64,000 bases of DNA from Aspergillus flavus (GCF_009017415.1 NC_092408.1:2852001-2916000); one strand, 5' to 3'. Shown: positions 10,767 through 22,777, counted from the first letter of the stretch. A program made the numbers and translations. Notes: a model not told the origin generated them from the sequence alone.

Positions 10767-12647
10767 ATGTCTTCCACATCCTATCCACCTGAGGACCCTA
10801 CCGACAAGACGAATGCCTCGCGAGGACTGATCACCAGTCTAGAGCCCTGCGTGGTGTACTCAGACACCGACCCGGCACGAGCCATTTGGGACAATGATTC
10901 TTTTGACTTCTTGGCAAAAGAGTACCCTTCCCATTTCACAAACCCATCTCTCTGGAGGCAGTCCCAACTTTGCCAAAAGCAGGGTCTCTTTGAAGTTCGA
11001 CCTGGAATCTACCAGGTCCGGGGGCTCGATCTTTCGAACATCACTTTCATCGAGTGTCCGAACACAAAAGGCGTGGCCGTTATCGACCCGCTCACTTCTG
11101 TTGAAACAGCCAAGAAGGCCCTTGAACTGTACCAAGGCCAGTTCCCAGATAGGGCTATCAAAGCTTTGATCTACACCCATTCCCATGTGGACCATTTCGG
11201 CGGAGCCAAGGCCATCGCAGATGCTGCTGGCGAGAGTCTGAAGGTGTACGCCCCTAATGGATTCCTTGAACATGCTGTGAGTGAGAACGTCTATGCTGGA
11301 AACGCCATGGGCCGTCGAGCGGTCTACATGTACGGCGAGTCTCTGCCACGACAGCGGGACGGCCAAATCGGCTGCGGACTAGGTCTCACCGTTTCAACTG
11401 GTGTATCGGGATTGATTCCGCCCACGACCGATATCAAGCGTACGGGGGAGAAGATCATTGTAGATGATGATCTGGAAATCGAATGTCAATTAACTCCTGG
11501 AACCGAGGCGCCGGCGGAGATGAACATGTATTTCCCTCAGTATAACGCTCTCTGCATGGCTGAAAATGCTACTCACACTCTCCACAACATCCAAACGCTG
11601 AGAGGGGCTTTAGTACGCGACGCCAGAGTTTGGGCCAAATACCTTGATGAGGCTATCGTGCGCTATGGAAAGGATGCCCATGTTGTATTCTCTAGCCATC
11701 ATTGGCCGACATGGGATAACGAGAACGTCAATGAGTTCTTGACCAAGCAGCGCGATCTATATGCTTATCTGCACAATGAAACTCTCCGTCTTCTCAACAC
11801 AGGCCAAACAGGTATAGAAATCGCCGAAAACTTTCATCTTCCACCATCCTTGAAAAACACCTGGAGTGCCCGCGGCTACTATGGTTCGATCAGCCACAAT
11901 GTCAAGGCGATCTACAATCGCTACATGGGCTGGTTCGACGGGAATCCTGCTCACCTATGGGAACACCCACCCGTGGCATCCGCAAAGCGCTACGTGAAAT
12001 GCATGGGTGGGATAGCGAAAGTGATCGACTTGGCTAAAGAGTACACAGACGAGGGAGATCTTCGTTTCGCCGCAACACTCCTCAACCATGCTGTCTATGC
12101 TGACCAAAACAATGACCAGGCTAGAAGCGAGCTCGCATCAGTCTATCGCAAACTGGGCTACGGCGCGGAAAATGGCGTCTGGCGTAACTTTTACCTTACT
12201 GGAGCGCGCGAGCTGCATCCCCAGAATAAACCTGTCGATTCCCAGCTAGCCATGTCAGCTGAGTTATTGATGGCTCTTGATTTGGAGCAATTGTTCGATA
12301 CTATTGCTATGCATGTTGATGGACCCAAAGCATGGGGTCGGTCACTCACGATCGACTTTATGATCACGGACATGAGTCGGGGATGGCATTTGAACTTGAG
12401 CAATGGTGCCTTGACTGGCCATGGAATTGAGTACCGCGAGCCGTCGAATGAGAGAGACGCGTCTTTGGTGATCTGGTTGACGCACAAGGATCTGACTGCT
12501 TTGATTGCTGGAGACAGAAAGGATCTTGGCGGCCTCACCACGGCCGGAGATGTGAAATACTGGGAAACGTTAGTGTCATTGCTCACTACGCCTGACCCTG
12601 CGTTTGCGATCGTGACTCCCAGAGCGATTCAGGGCTCATCGACCTAA
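10767..12647 (+). CDS. Type III alkyl sulfatase (metallo-beta-lactamase fold, SdsA/Bds1-like)
   Basis: This intronless gene encodes 626 residues. The metal-binding motif THSHVDHFGG at about residue 135, together with a downstream FSSHHWPTW segment, marks the Zn2+ metallo-beta-lactamase fold of alkyl sulfatases, which cleave primary alkyl sulfates such as SDS to alcohol plus sulfate. The middle helical dimerisation domain (GYYGSISHNVKAIYNRYMGW) and the C-terminal SCP2-like domain, from about residue 500, follow in the usual order. The length matches bacterial SdsA1 and yeast Bds1. There is no signal peptide, so it is likely cytosolic or peroxisomal, although the C terminus (SST) is not a classic PTS1. 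Single-exon structure among intron-rich neighbours is compatible with ancient transfer from bacteria, as proposed for yeast BDS1. Confidence 0.95.
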   Translation: MSSTSYPPEDPTDKTNASRGLITSLEPCVVYSDTDPARAIWDNDSFDFLAKEYPSHFTNPSLWRQSQLCQKQGLFEVRPGIYQVRGLDLSNITFIECPNTKGVAVIDPLTSVETAKKALELYQGQFPDRAIKALIYTHSHVDHFGGAKAIADAAGESLKVYAPNGFLEHAVSENVYAGNAMGRRAVYMYGESLPRQRDGQIGCGLGLTVSTGVSGLIPPTTDIKRTGEKIIVDDDLEIECQLTPGTEAPAEMNMYFPQYNALCMAENATHTLHNIQTLRGALVRDARVWAKYLDEAIVRYGKDAHVVFSSHHWPTWDNENVNEFLTKQRDLYAYLHNETLRLLNTGQTGIEIAENFHLPPSLKNTWSARGYYGSISHNVKAIYNRYMGWFDGNPAHLWEHPPVASAKRYVKCMGGIAKVIDLAKEYTDEGDLRFAATLLNHAVYADQNNDQARSELASVYRKLGYGAENGVWRNFYLTGARELHPQNKPVDSQLAMSAELLMALDLEQLFDTIAMHVDGPKAWGRSLTIDFMITDMSRGWHLNLSNGALTGHGIEYREPSNERDASLVIWLTHKDLTALIAGDRKDLGGLTTAGDVKYWETLVSLLTTPDPAFAIVTPRAIQGSST

Positions 12648-13466
12648 GATGGACAATATATAGGCCCCACGCAACGCTGATGGGGGAAATGAAGGGGTTT
12701 GCGTCTTTAGTACCTATTCGATTCTGGTTATATGCGGTTCTGTTAGTCTGGTATTCCGACGGTAATCAGAGCGTCTATTAATAGTAAAAGTATAATTAGT
12801 AGGAAGTTCATATTGTATATTGTGAACCTATCAATTAGTACTGAATACGTCCCCGAGTACATAGCAGGGCTACCACCTATGCAGACGGCCCTTGGATGAC
12901 TGATGCCGATTAAATCGAACACAAGACCATTCCCAACGTCCTTGATCTGCAGTCATGAATGGAACCCGATTTGCATGACAGAGCTGTGTCCAATTAAAGC
13001 TTATTTTAATGACAGTATGCAATTCGGAAGTCTAAATCACTAAATCACCTCGGATAGCAGGTGGCTTCGAGCTATGGAGCGAGCGTATTAGACCTCGGCT
13101 TCCATCTAGTGAGTTAACTGAATTCCTGAAATGGTCATGCGTTATTGAATCGGGCTATTGCTGCCTGTCACACTAGTTGTTTCCCAGACCGAGATATTAC
13201 TATCTCACAAATAGAGATAAGGAGCATAGCTTTATGAGCAGTAAAGGTAGGGAATAGAAGTATATAGATTGAGACAAGACTCATATGTCTAGATACATTC
13301 CAGACATCATCCTTTTATCCGGCCAACACTCCCAGGTACCTAAGCACGATCTCTCAGTCCCATCTAGGAACGCTTCCCTCGAACTATGAAACCAAACTTG
13401 GACCGAGCAGGAGCCCCGAAGCCTCACTTCCAGTTCATTTCCTGTAGGAACAACACTCCAGACCAT
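12648..13466. other. Intergenic, no gene seen
   Basis: Downstream sequence shared by the converging alkyl sulfatase and defensin-like genes. It is moderately AT-rich with no supported coding frame. Confidence 0.5.
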
Positions 13467-13742
13467 CTAGCAAGAGCACTTGCAAATATTCCAGCCAAAA
13501 AAACAGTGCGACGATTCAATGCCCGAGCTGATATCGCTCTTCTTGCATCCATGAGATCTCACACCCTCACCGATACATTGCGCGTTACACCGACCAGCCC
13601 AGTCGGTCTTGCAGCCGCCTTCTGCAGTCCAGGACTTTCTGGCTTGAACGTTCGCGGTGTCTCTGGCTTCAGCTTCAGCGGGTGCCGCTGCGGCGAAGGC
13701 CATCAGGCCGGCCATGACGACGAAGAGGGACTTGAGCTGCAT
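13467..13742 (-). CDS. Small secreted cysteine-rich peptide, defensin-like (CS-alpha-beta pattern)
   Basis: A 91-residue precursor. Residues 1-20 form a signal peptide with a hydrophobic core and an AAA-AP cleavage region. A short acidic propeptide (about 21-40, rich in Glu/Ala) follows, and then a mature part with eight cysteines. Their spacing is C-x7-C-x3-C-x9-C-x13-C-x6-C-x1-C-x1-C. The CxxxC plus CxC framework is the hallmark of the CS-alpha-beta fold of fungal defensin-like peptides such as plectasin, here with two extra cysteines that could form a fourth disulfide. A likely processing site is the basic pair in QARKSW. A TATA box lies 225 bp upstream of the ATG. Antimicrobial or signalling function is inferred, not shown. 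The longer open frame on the opposite strand is judged an antisense shadow. Confidence 0.75.
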   Translation of the reverse strand: MQLKSLFVVMAGLMAFAAAAPAEAEARDTANVQARKSWTAEGGCKTDWAGRCNAQCIGEGVRSHGCKKSDISSGIESSHCFFGWNICKCSC

Positions 13743-13966
13743 GTTGCTGTTGTGATTGGGGTTATTGACTGCTCAGTGAGTGAATAGTTAGGTTTTGGTG
13801 ATATCTTCTGAGCTAATGGGATAGGGGCATACAATGTGGGATGGTATTGGTCCTGAAATAACCAAAATTGGTGAGGTGAAGATAAGGTAGGCAAACTATG
13901 ACAGTGAAACTGTGAAATGAAATTGTGGTTGATGGGATTTTGTCAAGAGCAGGGAGTATTGACCAA

Positions 13967-13974
13967 TATTTATA
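13967..13974 (-). promoter_or_regulatory. TATA box of the defensin-like gene
   Basis: TATAAATA on the minus strand, followed by ATTGG. It lies upstream of a long leader that contains pyrimidine-rich blocks before the ATG. The position suits a core promoter, though a 5' UTR of about 190 nt is implied. Confidence 0.5.
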
Positions 13975-16101
13975 CCTTTGAGTGCGACAAGGCATTGGCA
14001 TGATTCCCTGATAGCAGAGTACCATCACGAACTATACGAGCAAACAGTCCTACAGGAATGTATAGAATCCAGCATAAACATTGTTATTGATGGAAGTATC
14101 ACACGAACAGATCCACCGCACTAAGAAAGATTAAGAATCAATCTGCGAGTGGGTTACATTATACCCATCGAATCGCGGGGATAAGCTATGATCGGCATGC
14201 TTTCTGCATGTCTATAAATATATCTACTCAATATATAGGGCAGTTTCCCGATGTGGGCCTTGTCAGGGACATATACGAGCAGCCTCACCAGAAACAAGTT
14301 TCATCACTAGTGTCATATCATTTCCTGAATAGGAATACATGACTCTTCGTATTTGTTATGATCGACAAATCATGACTCTTGGCTGCTATCTTACTCAGGC
14401 TGGTATGGATATGCATGCTCGTATTCGCTTTTTCTCTTGCATGCATGGTTGCATACATCTACAGTCGTATTCTACGTAACCCTTGCGCTCCTATTCGTAT
14501 TTGTGCATATTCGCTTCAGATAATGATGTAACCAGCTTGATATTTCTTGGACGGTGAGCACAACCGAGGAATATGAAGTGCAACTACTTCTCTACTACAT
14601 TGAATAGGCCCACCGCACCTTTTACAATTCGCTACAATGTGGCCCCTTATGGGAGTAGTTGGCACCTCCTACGCGCCTTGGTCATGGTGATAAAGGTTCA
14701 CCACGTTATCAATGGTCAAATTTACCAGAGTAACCATCCTTATCTCGTTTCGTTTGGCTAAATAGATCTTCTCTAGCATTGAACTATGGGCGATAGGCAT
14801 GCACTCAGTAGCCGCGAGGCGCTTTAGCGACAGACTCATCTCGCGCTCGCCATCGGCCTTTGCGAGTAAGTTCATAGTCCTCTATTGGATCTGCGTGGAG
14901 CATGGCAGTAACTAACACACTAATCAGGTTCCGGGTGCCCTAAGTCCACTTACCCTTTCACTGACAGTCTGGAACTTCTCACCAAGGGCACATGCGGCTA
15001 GGATAAATGTATTCGTATCACCTTTTCCTGGGGGCCTTGGGAGATCATCGTATAATAATAGGATGCTTGATAGCTATAGTAGGCAGAGAGCAAAAGTGTC
15101 ATAAAATGAGTCTCTCTTGAAATGGGAAAGATCCCGCCCTCGGTGGACATATCCTGAAACGACGAGGATAGCATTGGAGAATGCGTTCGATTGAATATGT
15201 TTAAGGTCGGATAAACCCCCATCTGGGTCTATAGAAACTTCAGAATGGGCTATGAATTTCGCATTTAGCGGGGGTAGAATTATCTCATATATGTACGGTT
15301 GGTACAAAATCCAATCTTTCACAAAGACTACTACTACGTTCTCTAATATACCACATCGCTGGAACTGTGACATGGGACGTGCTAGGATAATCAACAAAAG
15401 GGCCCAGAGAGCCCTATACACGTGGGCCTCATAAGATCGACACCGACAACCAAGATTTACAGAGAAATATCAGGGATACGCACCGATTGTCTGATTGTCA
15501 TTGGCCTGGCTACCCAGGATTCGGCTTAGCCACATGAAGATATCAAGAACCTGGCCACTAATGAACAGGTTCATGATAGTCTACAGTAATGTTTTCAATA
15601 GGATACACCTCCTCTCGAGCCGCCACTCCATTGGTATTTCTCTAAAAATAAACAAGCATGGCCTTTTATGCAATTCATATGGAGCGAAACCATAAAGCCA
15701 ATGAGAACTTGGGCATAAGCGCCCTGGCCCTAACACGGAGGACCTGAGAAGCCGCCCCACAGGTGCTGAGCGATTAGACTACTCCGGAGGTCCGCCGACT
15801 TGGGTGGAGACTTAGACCCTTGTTGTAGAGGCGCAGCGTTACTGCCAAGAAGGCTGAAATGGGAATAATTGTCTTGTTAGTGAAAAGACCCCGGTTTGTT
15901 AAAGAGGGGAAATATGTTAGCTCGAGAGCTAGAAAATCACGGACTAGGGGTTCATTTCACTAGGAGCTGTCAGTGTTCCGGTTCACACCGAAAGTCCAAT
16001 TTCTCTTTTGAAATATCCTAGGACATTATTAAACCCTTTTATGGCCCTAGAGAAAAAGTAGAAAAAATAATAATTAACAGATTGAAAAAAAAAAACCAAA
16101 T
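13975..16101. other. 2-kb intergenic stretch without supported gene
   Basis: Only short frames are seen. The longest (minus strand, 15074-15421, 115 codons opening with GTG) has no recognisable domain and no ATG near its start. It may be a gene fragment or chance. Confidence 0.45.
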
Positions 16102-16998
16102 TCATTCCGGCCGCATCGGGCGCTCACTATCAATCTCGAATACCGTAGGTCGTTGGTTCAGAGGCATCTCCACGGGATTCTTAGGCACGAAAGGCCCATA
16201 CTGCTGCATGTATGGAAAAGCGCTCGCTTGTAGCGCCTTCATCTCTTGTACCTTCTTCCGATACATGCGTCTTTGGAAAACAAGCAAGCACAACGTCGCC
16301 ACAAGACATGCGCCTAGCCCTGCTCCCACGCCAGCTCCAACGGCAACTGTAGTGGACGTAGCATGACAGTCGCCATTACAGGTGGCTGATTCGTTGCTCG
16401 TGCCAGCCGTGACTGTCGCGGTCACAGTCGCCGATGCAGAAGCTGAACTGCTTGGATTCGTTGAGTTCGAGGAAAGCATCAATGTACCCATATCTAGTTC
16501 AAATGCACTGTCGCAACAATCGGAGCCACTCAGGCTGCAACACCAGTGCCTCAGACTCTTATCCGGACAGGGGAGGATGTGGATACCATAGTCTGGTTTC
16601 ATTGCTGTAAGTGATAGATTTATGGTTAGCCGTTGTCTCAGTGTCTTTCAGAACAACGCAGAAGAAGCTAATTCCTTACAGTCAGGACAGATGTTGAGGC
16701 AGTCAGAGCTATTCCATCTCGAATCCGTGCAACCATTTTGCAGAACGAGGCCGGTATACGGCTCGACCTGCGCGACGCAAAGCCCGTTTGAAGTGCAAAC
16801 ATCGTTTGGGTCACCATTTTGTTTATTGGTCGCGCAGCAAGGGCTATTTTCTTTATCGGGAAAACAGGGCTGTTGCTCACCCAGTGTACTGGCGCCGTTT
16901 CGCCAGTAGCATTGTCGAGCAATCGTGTACGGTAGAATGACCACTTGGATAAAGAGCCACAACAGGGCTTTCTGTAAGGTATTGAGATTGAGTAGCAT
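16102..16998 (-). CDS. Cysteine-rich single-pass membrane protein (hypothetical)
   Basis: Two exons (16998-16680 and 16604-16102, minus strand) join across a 75-nt intron with a GTAAGG donor and TTACAG acceptor, giving 273 residues. The protein begins with a signal peptide (residues about 1-28, core ALLWLFIQVVILPYTIA). A luminal or extracellular domain with about 18 cysteines follows, in blocks such as SPCCATN, CTSNGLCV and WCCSLSGSDCC. A Ser/Thr-rich spacer leads to a transmembrane helix rich in Gly/Ala/Val at about residues 190-218, and the chain ends in a basic cytoplasmic tail (RRMYRKK) with Pro- and Tyr-rich sequence. This architecture is common among uncharacterised ascomycete surface proteins (Mid2/WSC-like layout, but no WSC domain recognised). 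Ligand and function are unknown. Confidence 0.8.
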
Positions 16999-17903
16999 TC
17001 TGTCAGTTCAGCAAAACATGGGGAGGGGTGTTATGATGTGGAATAATTAAGTGGGCGCTTACAGTCCATGATTGGGATTGTCTCTGACTAAAAGGCTGGG
17101 AATCGCCGCTGGCGCCGTTCGACTTTAGGGCTTTTAGCGCTGCAGGGACCGGCGCTTATGCATAGAATACAAGGGTTCGAAACACCGACGCCAAAACACC
17201 CTTAGTCTGCCTTGTGTGTATGGAGATTTATTATCCCAACCGCTCATGCAATGTCTGACTCGCAATGGTCCTGGGCGCTGATGACCGAGATTGAATACAC
17301 CACCCTGGAACCCACATTAATTGTAATCACACTGTCACTCCACAACTGTCCCTCGCAAAGCAGGCGTATCACTATCAGGGCCCTGTCATATTTGATACGG
17401 GTGGGGGAAGAGGGGGGCAACATGAGGTGAGGCCCGAGGGATAATCGCGAAAACCACTTCACCACAAATAGCACACCACTGGTTGTGATATTAAGTCGGT
17501 CATACTTACAAGGTCTGCTCATATTGGGCTTCTTCCAAAGGCGCAAGTTCTACCAAACGTAGCAGGGATCGACAAGTGCGGTGCCTGATCCCTGCACCTG
17601 CACTGCGCCGCTGCCATGAATGGGACAGCGTCAAGATAGCTCAAGTCATACCCACTCACGGCCCTGACTAGACTACTGTCAAAGGAGTTCTTCCGCTTCT
17701 GAGGTGACGCGCGAGTCTGCCCTGCTTGGTCGAATTCTAGGAAAAAAAAAAAAAAAGAAAAGAAAAGAAGCGATTTAACACTTGAATACGGATCAAGGAA
17801 GATAAGACCGGCTATAAATCAGCTTTCGTTTCTCTTTCGTCTCGAGCTCTGTATCTGACCCCCCTCGCCGCCAATTTCGCAATACCCTAGACTTATGTAA
17901 AAC
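16999..17903. other. Intergenic region, bidirectional promoter area
   Basis: Lies between two divergent genes. It contains an A-rich run near 17743-17768 and the core promoter of the mannosidase. No gene is supported. Confidence 0.5.
17813..17819 (+). promoter_or_regulatory. TATA box of GH92 mannosidase gene
   Basis: TATAAAT lies 91 bp before the ATG and is followed by a TTTCTCTTTC pyrimidine stretch typical of fungal transcription start areas. Confidence 0.5.
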
Positions 17904-20549
17904 ATGGAATCTCACTTCCTATCCAGGCGGCTCTTGAAAGTCTCCACACTTCTGTGTCTCAGCCCTGTTCTTGCCTACGGAAAAGGGGAAAATGGAAACT
18001 CGAACTTTGATGTTTTCGATTACATCGACCCGTTTATTGGCACATCCGACGGAGGTATAACCCCACAAGCCTCTTCTGGAAGTGAACGAACCAAGGATTA
18101 ACTGCATTCTAGGGCATTCATTCCCTGGTGCAACATTGCCATTTGGTATGCTTTCCAGTCCATAAGGTAATTGCCATCCTCGTCTAACCAAGATTCCAGG
18201 CATGGTCAAAGCCGTAGCAGACACAGACGGAGCGAACCAAGGAGGCTTCGCGTCCGACGCATCGTTCGTCACTGGCTTTTCACATACACATGATTCCGGA
18301 ACAGGTGGTGTAAGTGTATTCATCGTTCTCTGTTCATTGGCGCGGGTTTGTTAACTATGGATTGTAGCCCGGATCGATGGGAAACTTCCCTATATTCATC
18401 CACCCCGCCTGTCCGGATGATAATCTCACGAAATGCAGTTGGCAAGAATCAGATAGATCCGTTAGATGGGACCGCGAATCGACCAAAGCCCAGCCAGGGT
18501 TCTTTAGCATCTCGTTGAACAACGGTGTCCATGCGGAAATGACCGTGACGAACCATTCTGCTCTATATAGATTCAGCTTTCCAGAGGCTGCTCCTGACTC
18601 CCTCAATCCGGTTGTCCTAGTGGATATGGCTGACCTTCATCATTCACGACATAACGGCACGACATCGGTAGACCCACACACTGGTCGATTTACTGGGAGT
18701 GCGACCTTCGAACCTAGCTACGGGGTTGGAACATACAGAGTTCATTTTTGTGCTGATTTTCATGGTCCTAGTATTCGCGATACTGGCATTTGGCTGGATG
18801 ATGAGGTCAGGCCGGGTAAAAACACAGTGTCACTCAACGCTAGTGGTTCAGGAGGAGCGTTTGCTCGATTCACTCCACCTCAGGCGAATGGCACGATTGA
18901 TGTACGAGTTGGAATCAGTTTTATCAGTGCTACACAAGCCTGTTCCAATGCGGAAAAGGAGCAGCCTAACTTTGACTTTGAAGATACCGTGGCGAGAGCT
19001 AAAGCCGCGTGGAAGGAGAAGATGGATGTCGTCAGACTTGACAATTCTGGTGTTTCCATGGAGCTTCAAACTGTCTTTTGGAGTGGTATATATCGTACCA
19101 TGATCAGTCCACAGGACTATACCGGCGAAAACCCATTATGGAAAAGTGACGAGCCTTATTATGATAGTTTTTACTGGTGAGTGAGAGCCTTTTCCTGCGC
19201 CTTTGGCTAAAATAACCTTCTAACCCCGCATAGTATCTGGGATTCATTCCGTGGTATCCATCAATTGATCACACTGGTGGATCCCCTTTCCCAGTCTCGA
19301 ATGGTTCGAAGTCTTGTAGACATCTATCGTCACGAAGGTTATCTCCCTGACTGTCGGATGTCTTTTTGTAAAGGTTTGACGCAGGGAGGATCTAATGCCG
19401 ATGTTCTCATTGCCGAGGCCTATCTCAAGGGCATTCCCGACGTGGATTGGGACACTGCCTACAGGGCTGTGGTGAAGGATGCTGAAGTCGAGCCTGAGAA
19501 CTTTAATGTGGAAGGTCGTGGCAGCCTTCAGAGCTGGAAGTCACTTGGATATATCCCTATCCATGATTCCAGCACCACTGCCAAGGGACTTCGCACTCGC
19601 AGTATATCAAGAACCGTTGAATATGCATATAATGACTTCTGTATTGCACAGATGGCAAAGTCCATGGGCCATGATGGCGACTATAAAAAGTATATGAAGC
19701 GTGCCACCAACTGGGAAAATGTTTTCAAGCCTAACCAGACATCTTCTTGGCGTGGTTCTAATTTCACTGGATTTCTTCAGCCCCGAAATGCGGATGGTAC
19801 TTGGGCATATCAGGATCCGATGTTCTGCGGCCCATACCTGCAACCCGATGCGTGCCTTATGGATGAGAATGCGAAGGAGACTTATGAGGGCAGCTCTTGG
19901 CTTTATACATTGTACGACCCTTCCCCAGTTGTATTGACCCCAGTGGCTAATCTCACCTGATAATAGCTACGTCCCTCAGGATATGGCCAAGTTGATTAGG
20001 GCTCTCGGTGGGAGGTCCAAGTTCATTGATCGTCTATCATTCTTCCACGATTCGGGTCTCCTTAATATGGGAAATGAGCAAGCTTTCTTACCAGTTTTCC
20101 AATTCCACTACGCTGGACGACCCGCCCTGTCCACGGAACGCGCACACTCATATATCCCACGTCTATTTAATACAAGTGTTGGAGGCCTACCAGGAAATGA
20201 TGACAGCGGAGCAATGGGCGCCTTTGCCGTGTTCAGTATGCTAGGTCTATATCCTGTGCACGGCCAGGACGTATATCTTATCTCTGCGCCATTTTTCAAG
20301 GAAGCAAGTATCCGAAATAGGATCACAGGTAACGTTGCAACGATTCGAAACATCAATTTTGATCCGCTGTATAAGTCTATCTATATACAAAATGTGACCC
20401 GGGACGGCAAACCGTGGACAAGGAATTGGATTGGCCATGACTTTTTCACCGAGGGCGGAACCCTTGAAATTACATTGGGCGATAAGGAGAGCAACTGGGG
20501 CACAAGGATCGAGGACCTACCCCCTAGTATGAGCGAATATAGATGGTGA
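17904..20549 (+). CDS. GH92 alpha-1,2-mannosidase, secreted
   Basis: Six exons (17904-18054, 18113-18145, 18200-18309, 18368-19176, 19234-19911, 19967-20549) join in frame to 787 residues. The second exon is only 33 bases. A signal peptide is at residues 1-25. GH92 landmarks follow in order: YIDPFIGT, GHSFPGATLPFGM, GFSHTHDSGTG, then the beta-sandwich domain, SFYCIWDSFRG, the catalytic-domain segment RHEGYLPDCRMS, GGSNADV, and NDDSGAMGAFAVFSMLGLYPV near the C terminus. GH92 enzymes are Ca2+-dependent exo-mannosidases that trim alpha-1,2-linked and other alpha-linked mannose from glycoproteins and fungal mannans. Multiple N-glycosylation sequons support secretion. The short open extension after 19911 ends in a stop and is intronic (GTACGA donor, AATAG acceptor). 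Confidence 0.95.
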
Positions 20550-21979
20550 TCTGCATCGGTTATCGTGTGGGTGCAGCTTGGCTGGCCTCTTCCTGTCTGC
20601 GGTAGTCAGCTCTGGTAGTGCAGTGGTTCCCAAGAGATAAAACCCATGAGGGCTATGAATACTCAGAAGGTTGAAACCTGAACTCGTAGATATCGATGCT
20701 AAGACAAATGTGTGAGCGCTGCAAGACTAAGGTTATGGATGTCCCAGATTTCGTGGTCAGCTTTCTTCGAAAGGATCAAGAAGCCGGCGAATCGACAAGA
20801 TAGCCGTTCTGAAAGATTATACGTCACTCATACGGTGAATTATCTCGTAAAGACAGACGGACAGATTTAGCCTATCTATAGCACCTGACATATACAACCA
20901 ATGTGTACTAGTTATTGTCCTTAAACTAATTTCAGGGCATTGATGGGTTCCCCCTTGGCTCATCCCGAGATGTTCAACTTCGGTTCGCAACGCAGATATG
21001 CTAGGAAGCATTGGAAAGACTCCGACAAAGTATTGGTATCCGTAGAGATATACGAGTGCGTCTGCTGGATAGGATGAATTAAGAAGTATTATTTGTATGT
21101 TCAACCCTCCCGAATTCTTTCTACTTCCAGTGTGATAAGTTGTGTGATGCCCTCCGAGAGGAAGTTAATTTCATTCAACTCCGGATAACGTCTGCTTAGG
21201 TAGTCAGTTGGGGTGGAATAAGTAATGTTTAGAGTAGGCGTGTGACAGTCCAAGATAGTCAGTCGCTTTGAAGGGGAAGAAAATCAGGAAGCCGAATTGG
21301 ATTGTGAGGTGACTCAGTACAATGAAGTTATGGAGCGACTCGGCTACCGATGAACCATGGTCTCTGCAGTAAAAGCCATGGTCGGTGTGATATTTCTGTT
21401 CTTCCTCGCTGTCAACGTCCAAATGTTACTCGCAGCAGAGATTCTAGCCGGTATTCGGGATATCCCGAGTTGTATGTCTTGTTATTCAGATGGTATCACA
21501 TATACAGATCCAGCGGGCCGCTGAGAAACATGCGATTAGTATATCGAATACATCATTCGTTGTCGATTGTACGGAAGCCCCCACCATAACTCCGGTTGTT
21601 CATCTCTGATTGTGTCTGCTCTTTCTCATGTCCCTTGGTCTTTCATCAATCGCCACTATGCCATCCTAGTCGCATGAAACCATCCTGATGGTTCGCCGCT
21701 CCTCCAGGGTCCAAGAAGCAGTCTGAAACCCGTTTCTTTGTCGGCTTTTGTGGTATTCCCCAGGCATCCTTCAGAGTGGCTTGCCTCTTCGCTATCCCTA
21801 AAGACATGCTCGAGAATTGTGACTTGGCTTGGGCGCTTTGTGATTCATTGTATGATAAAACTCCCTCTGCTGCGGGATACATCTGTTCACTGTCCTCTGC
21901 TGTCCACGATCTGGACGTCTGTATGGCTACCTGGTTAGAGCCCAGTTTCTGTGTATTTTTCGGCTTTTTGTTTGAAATC

Positions 21980-22125
21980 TCTTCGCCGGATCAGCTTTCC
22001 CTGAATCCACCTTTCAGTCTCTTCATTGGCAATTAAAGTCTCAGAGCTCAACTTTTGTGTTCGTTAGGCTTCTTATTCGAAGTGTCTTCGCCCATGTGAA
22101 GCGCCTCTTCAATTGCGAATTTCCA
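21980..22125. repeat. Diverged tandem duplication (about 45-60 nt units)
   Basis: Two neighbouring segments, about 21980-22035 and 22081-22125, share the order TCTTCGCC...CTCTTCA..TTG..AAT and similar sequence just before (TTTGTTTGAAATC against TTATTCGAAGTG). One has an internal deletion of about 15-20 nt relative to the other. In one minus-strand frame both would encode a GE[DE]xSNKKP string, which suggests the duplicated piece was once coding. Confidence 0.35.
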
Positions 22126-22743
22126 GATCATGACCTGAAAGCTATGTCCGATTTAGCCATCAAGATGCGAACATTAGAGGTACTAAGAAAACGATCCTTT
22201 TCGGCGGTTTTTGCGTTGTCACGGTGACCTTCGGCCTTATCGTTTATGTGGGAAACCTCGCTCAAGGATCGTCACTCGGCTTACTATACGCTCTTGGTTA
22301 GGATGATGGGGATACAATCAAAGCTCTTACCCTAGCTTGGTCCTGTGTGCGGCTGATACCTAATTAGGATCCGCCACTGTCTAACTGCAGGTGAGGTGCG
22401 TACATCCCGCCGGCCAGAGAAAGGTGTGTTCGAAAGGATGTGCTAGGTCAAGGCAGAGAAGGTTTTGAAGTAAAGTCTCTGCTGTTCATATTCTCTCCAA
22501 CTTCCTTATGAGCACTCTCTTCAGCCAACTGTAGACAGAATATTGGGTATGATTGAGCAGCACTGCGAATTGCTGTCACCGTAGCTTGTCTGGAAGCTTC
22601 ATGGTATTGCACCTGAGGAAGCGATACGTTCGGAAATTTTTGGCAGATAGTAGCTAGGGAAACATAATCAGGCTCGGGCTTATTCGCGGTCTCAGTTGAT
22701 TTCTGTCCATCTTGATTGCGTCTATACCCCTTTCCCTTTTAAC

Positions 22744-22777
22744 CTTTTCTTTTTCTTTTTCTTTTTCTTTTTCTTTC
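22744..22777 (+). repeat. TTTTTC hexanucleotide microsatellite
   Basis: About five copies of the hexamer TTTTTC lie in tandem. In frame it would encode Phe-Ser repeats, but the surrounding frame is not a supported gene. Confidence 0.85.

Noticed and set aside
13386..13787. Plus-strand frame of 133 codons covering the defensin-like gene
   Set aside because: No signal peptide or domain. The opposite strand has a signal peptide, ordered cysteines and a TATA box.
15074..15421. Minus-strand 115-codon frame with hydrophobic start
   Set aside because: Opens with GTG rather than ATG, has no splice partner and no known domain. Kept only as a remark in the gap entry.
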